From NCBI RefSeq assembly GCF_025567525.1, contig NZ_JAOQJY010000001.1, forward strand, positions 62,001 to 126,000: DNA of 64,000 nt, read 5' to 3'. How positions within the stretch are numbered: the stretch's first letter is position 1; every line of letters starts with the position of its first letter. The stretch is from Gallintestinimicrobium propionicum (lineage in GTDB: Bacteria > Bacillota > Clostridia > Lachnospirales > Lachnospiraceae). Shown here piece by piece: positions 16,731 to 24,728 of the stretch. The notes below the pieces were generated by a model. The model made no database searches. It saw only the letters and a program-made list of their open reading frames with translations, and was not told where the DNA came from. Both the position numbers and the translations under genes were made by a program.

Positions 16731-17800
16731 TGGAAATGGAAGGCTTAAAAACTTCTGATTATTATTTTGACCTCCCGAAGGAGCTGATCGCACAGGATCC
16801 GCTGGAGGATCGGAGCGCATCCCGCCTGCTTGTTATGGACAGACAGACGGGGGCGACCTCGCATCATATTTTTAAAGAGATCTGTTCGTTCTTAAAACCG
16901 GGCGACTGTCTGGTTTTAAACAACACGAAGGTTATTCCGGCGCGTCTGCTTGGTGCAAAGGAGGATACGGGAGCCTCTGTAGAGATCCTGCTGTTAAAGC
17001 GGATGGAAAACGATGTCTGGGAAACTCTCGTAAAGCCCGGCAAAAAGCTGCGCCCCGGTGCAAAGGTCGTCTTTGGCGACGGACGTCTGCGTGCAGAGAT
17101 TCTGGATGTGGAGGAAGATGGAAACCGTCTGGTGAAGTTTTTTTATGATGGAATCTGGGAAGAGGTGCTGGATTCCCTCGGTGAAATGCCGCTGCCTCCC
17201 TATATTACCCATAAGCTTCAGGACAAAAACCGATATCAGACGGTATATGCAAAATTTGAAGGCTCTGCAGCTGCGCCGACGGCAGGACTGCATTTTACAA
17301 AGGAGCTGCTTGCCCAGGTAGAAGCGATGGGTGTGGATATTGCCTATGTCACGCTGCATGTGGGACTTGGCACATTCCGTCCGGTCAAGGTCGACAACGT
17401 GCTGGAACATCATATGCACACAGAATTTTATCAGGTGACCCAGGAAGCGGCGGATAAAATCAACCGTGCCAAAGCAGCCGGAAACCGTGTGATTTGTGTC
17501 GGTACGACGAGCTGCCGTACTGTAGAGAGCGCTGCGGAAGCGGACGGACATATGAAAGCCTGCAGCGGCAACACGGATATCTTTATCTATCCGGGTTACA
17601 AGTTCAAGGTGATGGACGGGCTGATTACAAACTTCCATCTGCCGGAATCGACACTGGTGATGCTCGTATCCGCATTTGCAGGAAGAGACCATGTGTTGAA
17701 GGCGTATGAAGAGGCGGTAAAGGAGAAATACAGATTTTTCTCTTTTGGGGATGCCATGTTTATCGCAGATCTGAACAAAGAAGGGGTGCGCGCAGAGTAG
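16730..17800 (+). CDS. queA: S-adenosylmethionine:tRNA ribosyltransferase-isomerase
   Basis: QueA transfers the ribosyl group of SAM onto 7-aminomethyl-7-deazaguanine in tRNA, giving epoxyqueuosine at wobble position 34. The family signatures are DYYFDLPKELIAQDPLEDR, GDCLVLNNTKVIPARL, PTAGLHFT and TNFHLPESTLVMLVSAF. ATG 16730 is chosen because it overlaps the aminopeptidase stop and has GGAGAAAG upstream; ATG 16736 is an alternative. About 356 residues is normal. No other queuosine gene is in the window. Confidence 0.95.
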   Translation: MEMEGLKTSDYYFDLPKELIAQDPLEDRSASRLLVMDRQTGATSHHIFKEICSFLKPGDCLVLNNTKVIPARLLGAKEDTGASVEILLLKRMENDVWETLVKPGKKLRPGAKVVFGDGRLRAEILDVEEDGNRLVKFFYDGIWEEVLDSLGEMPLPPYITHKLQDKNRYQTVYAKFEGSAAAPTAGLHFTKELLAQVEAMGVDIAYVTLHVGLGTFRPVKVDNVLEHHMHTEFYQVTQEAADKINRAKAAGNRVICVGTTSCRTVESAAEADGHMKACSGNTDIFIYPGYKFKVMDGLITNFHLPESTLVMLVSAFAGRDHVLKAYEEAVKEKYRFFSFGDAMFIADLNKEGVRAE

Positions 17801-17851
17801 GATTTTACGAACGCGGTAAAGAATTCCTATCTATAAAAAGTATTTAAAAGC

Positions 17852-17906
17852 AAGGTCGGGAAATGTCTCACAGACTGTCTGTGGAGCGCATTTCCCGACC
17901 TTTTTG
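17852..17906 (+). terminator. Terminator after queA
   Basis: AAGGTCGGGAAATG pairs with CATTTCCCGACCTT, and TTTTTG follows. Confidence 0.9.
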
Positions 17907-17942
17907 TCTGGAATGCCAAACCGTTGCCCGATATCCCTGTAA

Positions 17943-18022
17943 TTTTGTAGGATTTAATGCTTGCATTTTGGGAAAGATTCCATTATGATAATCTACAGCA
18001 AACCCTACAAAGTTAGTAGGAG
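17943..18022 (+). promoter_or_regulatory. suf promoter flanked by inverted repeats
   Basis: The promoter is TTGCAT (17961-17966), 17 bp, TATGAT (17984-17989). TTTTGTAGGATT (17943-17954) and AACCCTACAAAG (18001-18012) form an inverted pair (10 of 11 positions over TTTGTAGGATT) on either side of it, and the right arm is part of a second dyad CCTAC-7-GTAGG. The arrangement suggests a repressor that senses iron-sulfur status, but no regulator gene is adjacent. Confidence 0.6.
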
Positions 18023-18088
18023 TTAACCAGGAAGACAGTCGCAGGGACGAAAAACAGAGACAAAGACCTGTGAAGAACGGAGGAAGTT

Positions 18089-18841
18089 ATGTCAGAACAG
18101 CTGCTGCAGGTAAAGAATTTAGTAGTCAACGTAGAGGACACAGAGATCCTTCACGGCATTGACCTTGAGATAAACAGAGGAGAAACACATGTCCTGATGG
18201 GCCCAAACGGTGCCGGTAAATCCACACTGGGTTATGCGCTGATGGGAAGCCCCAGATATCAGCTGACAAACGGTCAGATCTGGTTCAAGGGACAGGATAT
18301 TACAGAGGAATCCACAGACAAGCGTGCGAAGGCTGGTCTGTTTTTATCGTTCCAGAACCCGCTGGAGGTTCCCGGTATTACCCTCGGGAACTTTTTGAGA
18401 AATGCGTTGGAACAGCGCACCGGACAGAGAATCCGTCCGTGGGAGTTCCGCAAAGAATTAAAGAAAGCAATGGACGTACTGCAGATGGATCATTCCTATG
18501 CAGACCGTGATTTAAATGTTGGCTTCTCCGGTGGTGAAAAGAAAAAGGCGGAGATTTTGCAGCTTCTGATGTTAAAACCGGATCTGGCGATTCTGGATGA
18601 AACCGATTCCGGTCTGGATGTCGATGCAGTCCGTACCGTATCCAAGGGAATCGAAGAGTTCCAGAAGAATCAGCAGGGCTCCTTGCTGGTAATTACACAC
18701 AGCACGAGAATTCTGGAATCCCTGCATGTGGATGTGACGCATGTGCTGGCAGACGGAAAGATGATTCTGTCCGGCGATAGCAGCCTTGTGGAGGATATTA
18801 ACGAAAACGGTTTTGAAAAATATATCGGACATCAGGAATAA
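18089..18841 (+). CDS. sufC: Fe-S assembly ATPase SufC
   Basis: SufC is the ABC-type ATPase that drives the SufBCD scaffold for iron-sulfur cluster assembly in the cytoplasm. The 250-residue protein shows Walker A GPNGAGKST (about 39-47), the Q-loop in FLSFQNPLEVPG, the signature FSGGEKKKAE and Walker B LAILDETDSGLD. The last Asp-Glu order (LDETDSGLD) is the SufC hallmark. It starts the operon sufC-B-D-S-U. Start ATG 18089 has GGAGG upstream. Confidence 0.97.
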   Translation: MSEQLLQVKNLVVNVEDTEILHGIDLEINRGETHVLMGPNGAGKSTLGYALMGSPRYQLTNGQIWFKGQDITEESTDKRAKAGLFLSFQNPLEVPGITLGNFLRNALEQRTGQRIRPWEFRKELKKAMDVLQMDHSYADRDLNVGFSGGEKKKAEILQLLMLKPDLAILDETDSGLDVDAVRTVSKGIEEFQKNQQGSLLVITHSTRILESLHVDVTHVLADGKMILSGDSSLVEDINENGFEKYIGHQE

Positions 18842-18865
18842 GAAGCGTCCAAGAAGGAGAATCCC

Positions 18866-20272
18866 ATGAAAGAAAAGACTTATGTGGAGGATGTCAACAG
18901 AAGCATCTATGACATCCGAAACGAAGAGAAAGATGTATATCGGGTCAAAGAGGGACTGACACCGGAAATCGTGGATCAGATTTCGAAAGAAAAACACGAT
19001 CCGGACTGGATGCGCGAATTTCGTCAGGAAGCCCTGAAAGTATATAATGAAATGACGATGCCGGATTGGGGGCCGTCCATCGAAGACTTAAATATGGACG
19101 AGATTGTTACCTATGTACGCCCCAACACGCAGATGAGTGCGAAATGGTCCGAGGTTCCGACCGATATCAAAAATACGTTTGAAGCACTGGGCATCCCGGA
19201 TGCAGAGCGTACCTCCTTGGCGGGCGTCGGCGCACAGTACGATTCTGAGCTGGTTTATCACAACGTGCGCGAAGAGGTTGCAGCACAGGGCGTTGTATAC
19301 ACGGATATGGAAAGCGCGCTGACCGGAGAATATGCCGATCTGGTGCACAGCCATTTCATGAAGCTGGTTCCGCCCAGAGACCATAAGTTTGCGGCACTGC
19401 ACGGCGCGGTCTGGTCCGGCGGTTCGTTCGTATATGTTCCGGCAGGTGTGCATGTGGAGATTCCACTGCAGTCCTATTTCAGACTGAATGCGCCCGGTGC
19501 AGGACAGTTTGAGCATACACTGATCATTGTTGAAGAGGGCGCGTATCTGCACTTTATCGAAGGCTGTTCCGCACCGAAATACAATGTTGCAAACCTTCAT
19601 GCGGGCTGTGTAGAGCTGTATGTCGGCAAAAATGCGAAGCTGCGTTATTCGACAATCGAGAACTGGTCGAAGAACATGTATAACTTAAATACCAAGCGGG
19701 CAAAGGTAGAAGAGGGCGGCACGATTGAATGGGTATCCGGTTCCTTTGGTTCCCATGTTTCCTATCTGTACCCGACGAGCTTATTGGCTGGCGAAGGCGC
19801 GAGAAGTGAATTTACCGGCATTACCTTTGCAGGCAAAGGTCAGAACCTGGACACCGGTGCGAAGGTCGTACACAGCGCTCCGAACACTTCTTCCTATATG
19901 AATACGAGATCGATTTCCAAGGACGGCGGCGTGAGCACGTTCCGTAGCAGCGTTGTAGTTACAAAGCAGGCAAAGCACAGCAAGAGCTCCGTTTCCTGCG
20001 AGTCCCTGATGCTGGATGACCGTTCCAGATCGGATACGATTCCGGCAATGGATATCCGGACAAAGGATGCGGATATCGGACATGAGGCGCAGATCGGCAA
20101 GATCAGCGACGAAGCAGTCTTTTATCTGATGTCCAGAGGACTTTCCGAGGAAGATGCCAGAGCGATGATCGTCAGCGGCTTTGCGGATAATGTTTCGAAA
20201 GAGCTTCCGCTGGAATATGCGGTCGAGATGAACAATCTGATCCGTCTGGAAATGAAAGGCAGCATCGGGTAA
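18866..20272 (+). CDS. sufB: Fe-S assembly scaffold SufB
   Basis: The 468-residue protein is the beta-helical core on which clusters form together with SufC and SufD. Family features are the PPRDHKFAALHGAVWSGGSFVYVP segment, EGCSAPKYNVANLHAGCVEL with the conserved Cys, and the C-terminal EAQIGKISDEAVFYLMSRGLSEEDARAMIV helix pair. It starts 25 bp after sufC with AAGGAGAATCCC upstream of ATG 18866. Confidence 0.97.
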   Translation: MKEKTYVEDVNRSIYDIRNEEKDVYRVKEGLTPEIVDQISKEKHDPDWMREFRQEALKVYNEMTMPDWGPSIEDLNMDEIVTYVRPNTQMSAKWSEVPTDIKNTFEALGIPDAERTSLAGVGAQYDSELVYHNVREEVAAQGVVYTDMESALTGEYADLVHSHFMKLVPPRDHKFAALHGAVWSGGSFVYVPAGVHVEIPLQSYFRLNAPGAGQFEHTLIIVEEGAYLHFIEGCSAPKYNVANLHAGCVELYVGKNAKLRYSTIENWSKNMYNLNTKRAKVEEGGTIEWVSGSFGSHVSYLYPTSLLAGEGARSEFTGITFAGKGQNLDTGAKVVHSAPNTSSYMNTRSISKDGGVSTFRSSVVVTKQAKHSKSSVSCESLMLDDRSRSDTIPAMDIRTKDADIGHEAQIGKISDEAVFYLMSRGLSEEDARAMIVSGFADNVSKELPLEYAVEMNNLIRLEMKGSIG

Positions 20273-20322
20273 GGCTGCAGGAAAACGAATCTGCAGCGAA
20301 ATGAGAGGAAGTAGGAATCAAC

Positions 20323-21390
20323 ATGGATATGAAAATAAATTTCCTGCCTGCAAAGACCTGGAACTGGCTTCGGATGAATGAAACGGAAGTAAAGCAGGTA
20401 AAAGCAGACAGACAGGCTTTGGAAAAAGAAGAAATTCCGGAAACGTTTGCGGTAGAAGCAAGCACACTGGAACCGATCAAAACCGGTATGGGACCGGACA
20501 TGGACAAGCTGGCAGAGCAGTCAGGCTTTGCAGCAAAAGCTTACCGGATGCCTGCAGGCATAAAAGAGGCAGCTGCGCTGCGCCTTGGCTTTGTCTGTAA
20601 GGATCAGACTGCAAGTCTGGATCTGATTGATCTGATTGCAGAAGAAAACAGCGAGATGACCGTTGTGATGGATTATGCATCCGATGCAGATGCAGAGGGA
20701 CTTTGCAGCGTGAGAACCCGCGCAAAGGTCGGAAAAGGCGCACTGCTGCGTCTCGTTCAGATCGATTGCCTCGGCAAAGGGTTTCGTGTTTTAAATGATG
20801 TCGGAAGCATCTGCGAGGATCAGGGACGCATTGAAATGGTGCACATTTTCCTGGGCGGCGGAAAGATTTATCAGGGATGCCAGACAGAGCTTCTCGGAAA
20901 TGAAAGCTCCCTGCAGTCCGATATCGGTTATCTGTTACAGGACGATCAGCGTCTGGACATGAACTATGTGGCGCTGCATGAGGGAAAACGTACAAACAGC
21001 GAGATCAATGCGTCCGGCGTATTGAAGGATGCGTCTTCGAAATTGTTCCGCGGAACGATCGACTTTCAGCACGGCTCAGCAGAATCTGTCGGAGCAGAAA
21101 AAGAAGATGTGCTGCTGATGGGCGACGATGTGGTAAATCAGACCATTCCGCTGATTCTCTGTGCGGAAGAGGATGTCAAGGGCAGCCATGGCGCATCGAT
21201 CGGACAGCTGGATGAAGAGACGCTGTTTTATATGCAGGCGCGCGGGATTTCGGAGGAACAGGCATATGCACTGATGGCAGATGCGAGAATCGAAGCGGTA
21301 TGCCAGAAGATTCCGGATGAAACTGCGCAGAAACTGGTAAAAGCTTATCTGGGAGGAGATGCAGCTGATGAATGTGAAGAAAATTCGTGA
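20323..21390 (+). CDS. sufD: Fe-S assembly protein SufD
   Basis: The 355-residue SufB paralogue completes the SufBC2D complex. It is shorter and more diverged than SufB; the recognisable parts are the late beta-helix (KLFRGTIDFQHGSAESVGAEKEDVLLMGDDV), SHGASIGQLDEETLFYMQARGISEEQAYALM and the final helix. Start ATG 20323 is preceded by GAGAGGAAGTAGG. Its last 23 bases overlap the sufS start. Confidence 0.93.
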   Translation: MDMKINFLPAKTWNWLRMNETEVKQVKADRQALEKEEIPETFAVEASTLEPIKTGMGPDMDKLAEQSGFAAKAYRMPAGIKEAAALRLGFVCKDQTASLDLIDLIAEENSEMTVVMDYASDADAEGLCSVRTRAKVGKGALLRLVQIDCLGKGFRVLNDVGSICEDQGRIEMVHIFLGGGKIYQGCQTELLGNESSLQSDIGYLLQDDQRLDMNYVALHEGKRTNSEINASGVLKDASSKLFRGTIDFQHGSAESVGAEKEDVLLMGDDVVNQTIPLILCAEEDVKGSHGASIGQLDEETLFYMQARGISEEQAYALMADARIEAVCQKIPDETAQKLVKAYLGGDAADECEENS

Positions 21391-22588
21391 AGATTTTCCA
21401 CTGCTTCTGGCAAATCCGGATCTGACCTATCTGGACAGTGCGGCGACTTCCCAGAAGCCTGCGTGCGTGCTGCGGGCAGAGCGGGAGTTTTATGAATGCC
21501 ATAATGCGAATCCGCTGCGCGGCTTATATGAACTGAGTGAGAATGCGACGAAATGTTATGAAGATGCCCGTAAAACGGTACAGCACTTTATTGGTGCAGC
21601 CCGTCCGGAAGAGATCATTTTTACCAGAAATGCAACGGAAAGCCTGAATCTGGTCGCTTACAGCCTGGGAAGCCTGCTGCTGAAACCCGGAGATGAAGTG
21701 GTAGTCAGCATTATGGAGCATCACAGCAATCTGCTGCCCTGGCAGCATGCGGCAAAACGTGCCGGAGCGCAGTTAAAGTTCGTGGAATGCTCCAAAGACG
21801 GCAAAATCACGCTGGAAGACGTGGCAGCTGTCCTGACGGAAAAGACGAGAATTATGGCAATTACCCAGATGTCCAACGTGTTAGGCTGTGTCAACGATAT
21901 CAAAGGCATAGCCAGCCTCTGTCACGAAAAGGGCATCGTACTGGTAGCGGATGGCGCGCAGAGTGTGCCGCATATGCCGGTTAATGTGTCGGAGCTGGAT
22001 GTGGATTTTTTGTCCTTTTCCGGACATAAGATGCTGGCTCCGATGGGAATTGGTGCGCTGTACGGCAAGATGGAGTGGCTGGAAAAAATGCCTCCTTTCC
22101 TGACCGGCGGCGAAATGATCGAATATGTGACCCGCACCGGTGCAACCTATGCTGAGGTGCCGCATAAATTCGAGGCGGGAACCGTCAACGCTGCAGGCGC
22201 GTATGCGCTGGGCGAAGCGATCCGTTATATCGAAGGAATCGGTTTTGAGGAGATCACAAAGCGTGAGGATGAGCTGACAGCGCTGGCAATGGAAGAGATG
22301 AAGAAGAATCCGTATGTGCATATCATCGGCTCCGACCGCCCCGAAGACCATCATGGTATTTTGTCGTTTACGGTTCAGGATGTGCATCCCCATGATGTGG
22401 CTGCGATTCTGGATTCCGATAAAATCGCTGTCCGCGCGGGACATCACTGTGCACAGCCGCTGTTGGCGTATTTAAAAACACCGTCCACGACACGTGCGAG
22501 CCTCGCTTTTTATAATACGGAAGAAGAAGTTCTGCGCTTTACGCAGAGCCTCAAAACACTGAGAAGGAGAATGGGGTATGGAGAGTAA
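21368..22588 (+). CDS. sufS: SufS-type cysteine desulfurase
   Basis: This pyridoxal-phosphate enzyme releases sulfur from cysteine as a persulfide for SufU. The PLP lysine is in FLSFSGHKMLAPMG and the persulfide cysteine in RAGHHCAQPLL (about residue 361). I choose ATG 21368 because GGGAGGAG lies about 10 bp upstream; ATG 21359 would be too close. The gene overlaps sufD by 23 bp and sufU by 11 bp, so translation is coupled. Confidence 0.95.
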   Translation: MNVKKIREDFPLLLANPDLTYLDSAATSQKPACVLRAEREFYECHNANPLRGLYELSENATKCYEDARKTVQHFIGAARPEEIIFTRNATESLNLVAYSLGSLLLKPGDEVVVSIMEHHSNLLPWQHAAKRAGAQLKFVECSKDGKITLEDVAAVLTEKTRIMAITQMSNVLGCVNDIKGIASLCHEKGIVLVADGAQSVPHMPVNVSELDVDFLSFSGHKMLAPMGIGALYGKMEWLEKMPPFLTGGEMIEYVTRTGATYAEVPHKFEAGTVNAAGAYALGEAIRYIEGIGFEEITKREDELTALAMEEMKKNPYVHIIGSDRPEDHHGILSFTVQDVHPHDVAAILDSDKIAVRAGHHCAQPLLAYLKTPSTTRASLAFYNTEEEVLRFTQSLKTLRRRMGYGE

Positions 22589-23033
22589 GACCTTTTACAA
22601 TGAGAGTCTGACAGAGCATAATGTACACCCTTATCATAAGCACACCCTGGAGGGTGCAAATATGGCGCTGGAGGGTGTAAATCCCAGCTGTGGGGATGAC
22701 ATCGTCCTGCTGTTAAAGGTAGAAGATGACAAGATCGTAGACGGCGCATTTCAGGGAGACGGCTGTGCGGTGTCGCAGGCATCTGCAGATATGATGCTCG
22801 ATCTGATTATCGGCAAATCCAAGGATGAAGCACTGCGCCTTGCAGATATTTTCCTGCGCATGATTCAGGGCAAGGCTTCGGAGGAGGAAATGGACGAGCT
22901 GGAGGAATCCTCGATCCTGGCGGATGTGGCGCATATGCCTGCGCGTGTAAAATGTGCCTGTCTCGGATGGCATACCGCAAAGGAAATGCTCGAAAAAGGC
23001 CCTGGCTGCAAATGCGAGGCATGTCATGAATAA
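22578..23033 (+). CDS. sufU: SufU sulfur acceptor / scaffold
   Basis: The 151-residue protein has the SufU pattern: NPSCGDDI (first Cys), DGAFQGDGCAVSQASADMM (second) and PARVKCACLGW (third), the zinc-binding residues that accept persulfide sulfur from SufS in Gram-positives. A Cys-rich tail (GPGCKCEACHE) is unusual. It overlaps sufS at the 5' end and the acetyltransferase at the 3' end. Confidence 0.95.
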   Translation: MESKTFYNESLTEHNVHPYHKHTLEGANMALEGVNPSCGDDIVLLLKVEDDKIVDGAFQGDGCAVSQASADMMLDLIIGKSKDEALRLADIFLRMIQGKASEEEMDELEESSILADVAHMPARVKCACLGWHTAKEMLEKGPGCKCEACHE

Positions 23034-23454
23034 TCGCTTCCGGTTTGATGCTCCGTCCGTTGCAGACGAAGAAGAATTAGACGATCAGCTGGTTGCATAT
23101 AATTTACGGAAGGTTCCCTGCAGACAAGGGGAGCCTTTTGTTAAATTCTGCCGCTGCGCCTATAATGAAAAAAATGAACTGGTCGGCGGTGTACTGGCAT
23201 GCAGTATCCTCTGGAACATCCTTTCGATTGAGTCTGTATGGGTGGCGGAGAATTACCGGGGACAGGGCATTGCTGCCAGACTGTTAAAAGAAGTAGAAGA
23301 AAAAGCGAAAGAAGCAGGCTGTTATATGGCACAGCTGGATACGTTTGATTTTCAGGCACCAGGCTTTTATGAAAAGCAGGGCTATGAAATATTCGGTACG
23401 CTTACCAATGCACCAAAGGGACATACACATTATTACATGAAGAAGACGCTTTGA
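23026..23454 (+). CDS. GNAT family N-acetyltransferase
   Basis: The 142-residue protein has the acetyl-CoA loop motif VAENYRGQGIAARLLKEVEEKAKEAG and the C-terminal DFQAPGFYEKQGYEIFGTL strand typical of GNAT enzymes. ATG 23026 overlaps the sufU stop region by 8 bases, which is why I prefer it to upstream starts inside sufU. Being the last gene of the suf transcript is probably positional; nothing in the sequence ties the substrate to iron-sulfur chemistry. Confidence 0.85.
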   Translation: MNNRFRFDAPSVADEEELDDQLVAYNLRKVPCRQGEPFVKFCRCAYNEKNELVGGVLACSILWNILSIESVWVAENYRGQGIAARLLKEVEEKAKEAGCYMAQLDTFDFQAPGFYEKQGYEIFGTLTNAPKGHTHYYMKKTL

Positions 23455-23526
23455 GATTGCTTTTTTCCGGTGGTCTGTATATAATAGAAAAAAACTGCAA
23501 CCCATCGCGGACAGGAGGAATCTGTT

Positions 23527-23865
23527 ATGAAAATGATATTTGCCATGCTGCATTCGGAAGATGTGGATGAAACCGTAGAAGAGCTGAACAAGGAAAAATA
23601 CTGGGTAACCAAGCTTTCTACCACCGGTGGCTTTTTGAAAAACAAGAACGTCACGCTGGTCATCGGTACGGAGGATGAACAGGTTCCCGGCGCGCTCAAG
23701 ATTTTAAAGGAATGCGCAGGTGCGCGTCAGTCCGTCAAATATACGATGCCCTCCATGTCGACCGGAAGTCTTGGCCCTGGCGCAAACTCGATGATCCCGA
23801 TCGATATGCAGGTCGGCGGATGTACCGTCTTTGTAGTGGATGTGGATCAGTACGAGAAATTCTGA
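23527..23865 (+). CDS. Cyclic-di-AMP receptor, DarA/PstA family
   Basis: The 112-residue PII-like protein has the family pattern: N-terminal strand MKMIFAMLHSEDVDE, KYWVTKLSTTGGFLKNKN (the c-di-AMP-binding T-G-G-F-L segment) and VTLVIGTEDEQV, then a flexible loop and the last strand GGCTVFVVDVDQYEKF. Such trimers sense c-di-AMP and relay it to potassium, wall or carbon control. In other Firmicutes the gene often sits beside tmk and holB; here it stands alone between suf and a terminator. Start ATG 23527 has GGAGGAA upstream. Confidence 0.92.
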   Translation: MKMIFAMLHSEDVDETVEELNKEKYWVTKLSTTGGFLKNKNVTLVIGTEDEQVPGALKILKECAGARQSVKYTMPSMSTGSLGPGANSMIPIDMQVGGCTVFVVDVDQYEKF

Positions 23866-23965
23866 GGCTGGACGCTGGCAGGTGCGGGTGTTCGGAATGC
23901 CCGATGTTGTCAGCAGAAAGCTGTGAACCGAAGCTGTATGCAATAAGGATGAGATAAAAAATAGA

Positions 23966-24048
23966 AAACCGCTGTAGTTTCTACATGCTTTCCGGGTCGG
24001 AGTTTAAAACTGACTCTGAAAGATGTAAAAACTACAGCGGCTTTTTGT
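23966..24048 (+). terminator. Long stem-loop terminator
   Basis: CCGCTGTAGTTT pairs with AAACTACAGCGG, with an additional inner pairing ACATG/ATGT across a roughly 40-base loop, and CTTTTTG follows. It lies about 100 bp after the c-di-AMP receptor gene. Confidence 0.7.
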
Positions 24049-24075
24049 TGTGGCGAAAAACCGATCTTGCGTTCG

Positions 24076-24176
24076 CTGTGTCGCAGGCGTCACAAGGTAG
24101 CTGGGATCGCAGAGCCGAACTGGACGTTCGCCTCGCGATTCCTTTGGCGCAAAGCACCTGCGGAATGGAGGTTTTT
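24076..24176 (+). repeat. Dispersed structured repeat family B, copy 1
   Basis: The sequence follows copy 2 (35433-35530) with shared blocks CGCAGGCGTCACAA, GTAGCT, GATCGCAGA, CGCGATTCCTT, GGCGCAAAGC and CCTGCGGAATGGAG. The central hairpin differs from copy 2 (CCGAAC-tgga-cGTTCG here) but still pairs. It occupies most of the gap between the hairpin at 24046 and the convergent lipoprotein stop at 24195. Confidence 0.75.
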
Positions 24177-24194
24177 ATGGGAAAACACGACCGC

Positions 24195-24728
24195 TCACTT
24201 TGCCGTTCCGTCGCTGGTATCCGGCAAATCTCCGCCCGTCCAGTCGGTTGTTTCGTGAATGATGGTAATCTCTTCATCGTCCGGCGTCCTGCCCTGCAGC
24301 ATGATGCCGATGTAATGGATTCGTTTCATTGCGCGCTGATAATGTTCCTGTGCGGCGCTGGCGCGTTCCTGGTCGAAAGTCTCTGCGCTGCAGGCTTCGT
24401 GGTACAGGCTGTCCGCTTCCTGCATGTGTTCCGCCGCCTGGGCAGCCAGCTCGTCGATTCCGGCGTCGGCATAGCGCTTCGGAACGGAGATGTCCGCGAG
24501 GCTGTCTGTCAGGGCAGTCAGTTCATCCAGACCGGAAAGCAGCTCCTCCTGTGCAGTTTCGGAAGACGGATCGATCTGCTCGAGTGCCAGTGTTCCGGAA
24601 GAAAACGCATCATAAAACGTATTCATCTGGCTGGTGTAATCGGTCAGGGCAGAATCGCTTCCGCAGCCGGAAAGGGAAAGGGCAAGCAGCAGGGACAAAG
24701 AAGCCAGCGCTGTTTTTGCGCGCATCAT
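24195..24728 (-). CDS. Hypothetical lipoprotein
   Basis: The 177-residue protein begins MMRAKTALASLSLLLALSLSGCG, a lipoprotein signal with lipobox LSGC. The mature part is acidic and helical (ELLSGLDELTALTDSLADI; EEQ- and Ala-rich helices up to HYQRAMKRIHYIG), a four-helix-like layout seen in extracytoplasmic helper lipoproteins. Its ATG overlaps the stop of the flavodiiron protein (ATGA), so it is translated from the same message. No functional motif is present. A farther upstream start would have to lie inside the neighbouring gene. Confidence 0.8.
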   Translation of the reverse strand: MMRAKTALASLSLLLALSLSGCGSDSALTDYTSQMNTFYDAFSSGTLALEQIDPSSETAQEELLSGLDELTALTDSLADISVPKRYADAGIDELAAQAAEHMQEADSLYHEACSAETFDQERASAAQEHYQRAMKRIHYIGIMLQGRTPDDEEITIIHETTDWTGGDLPDTSDGTAK

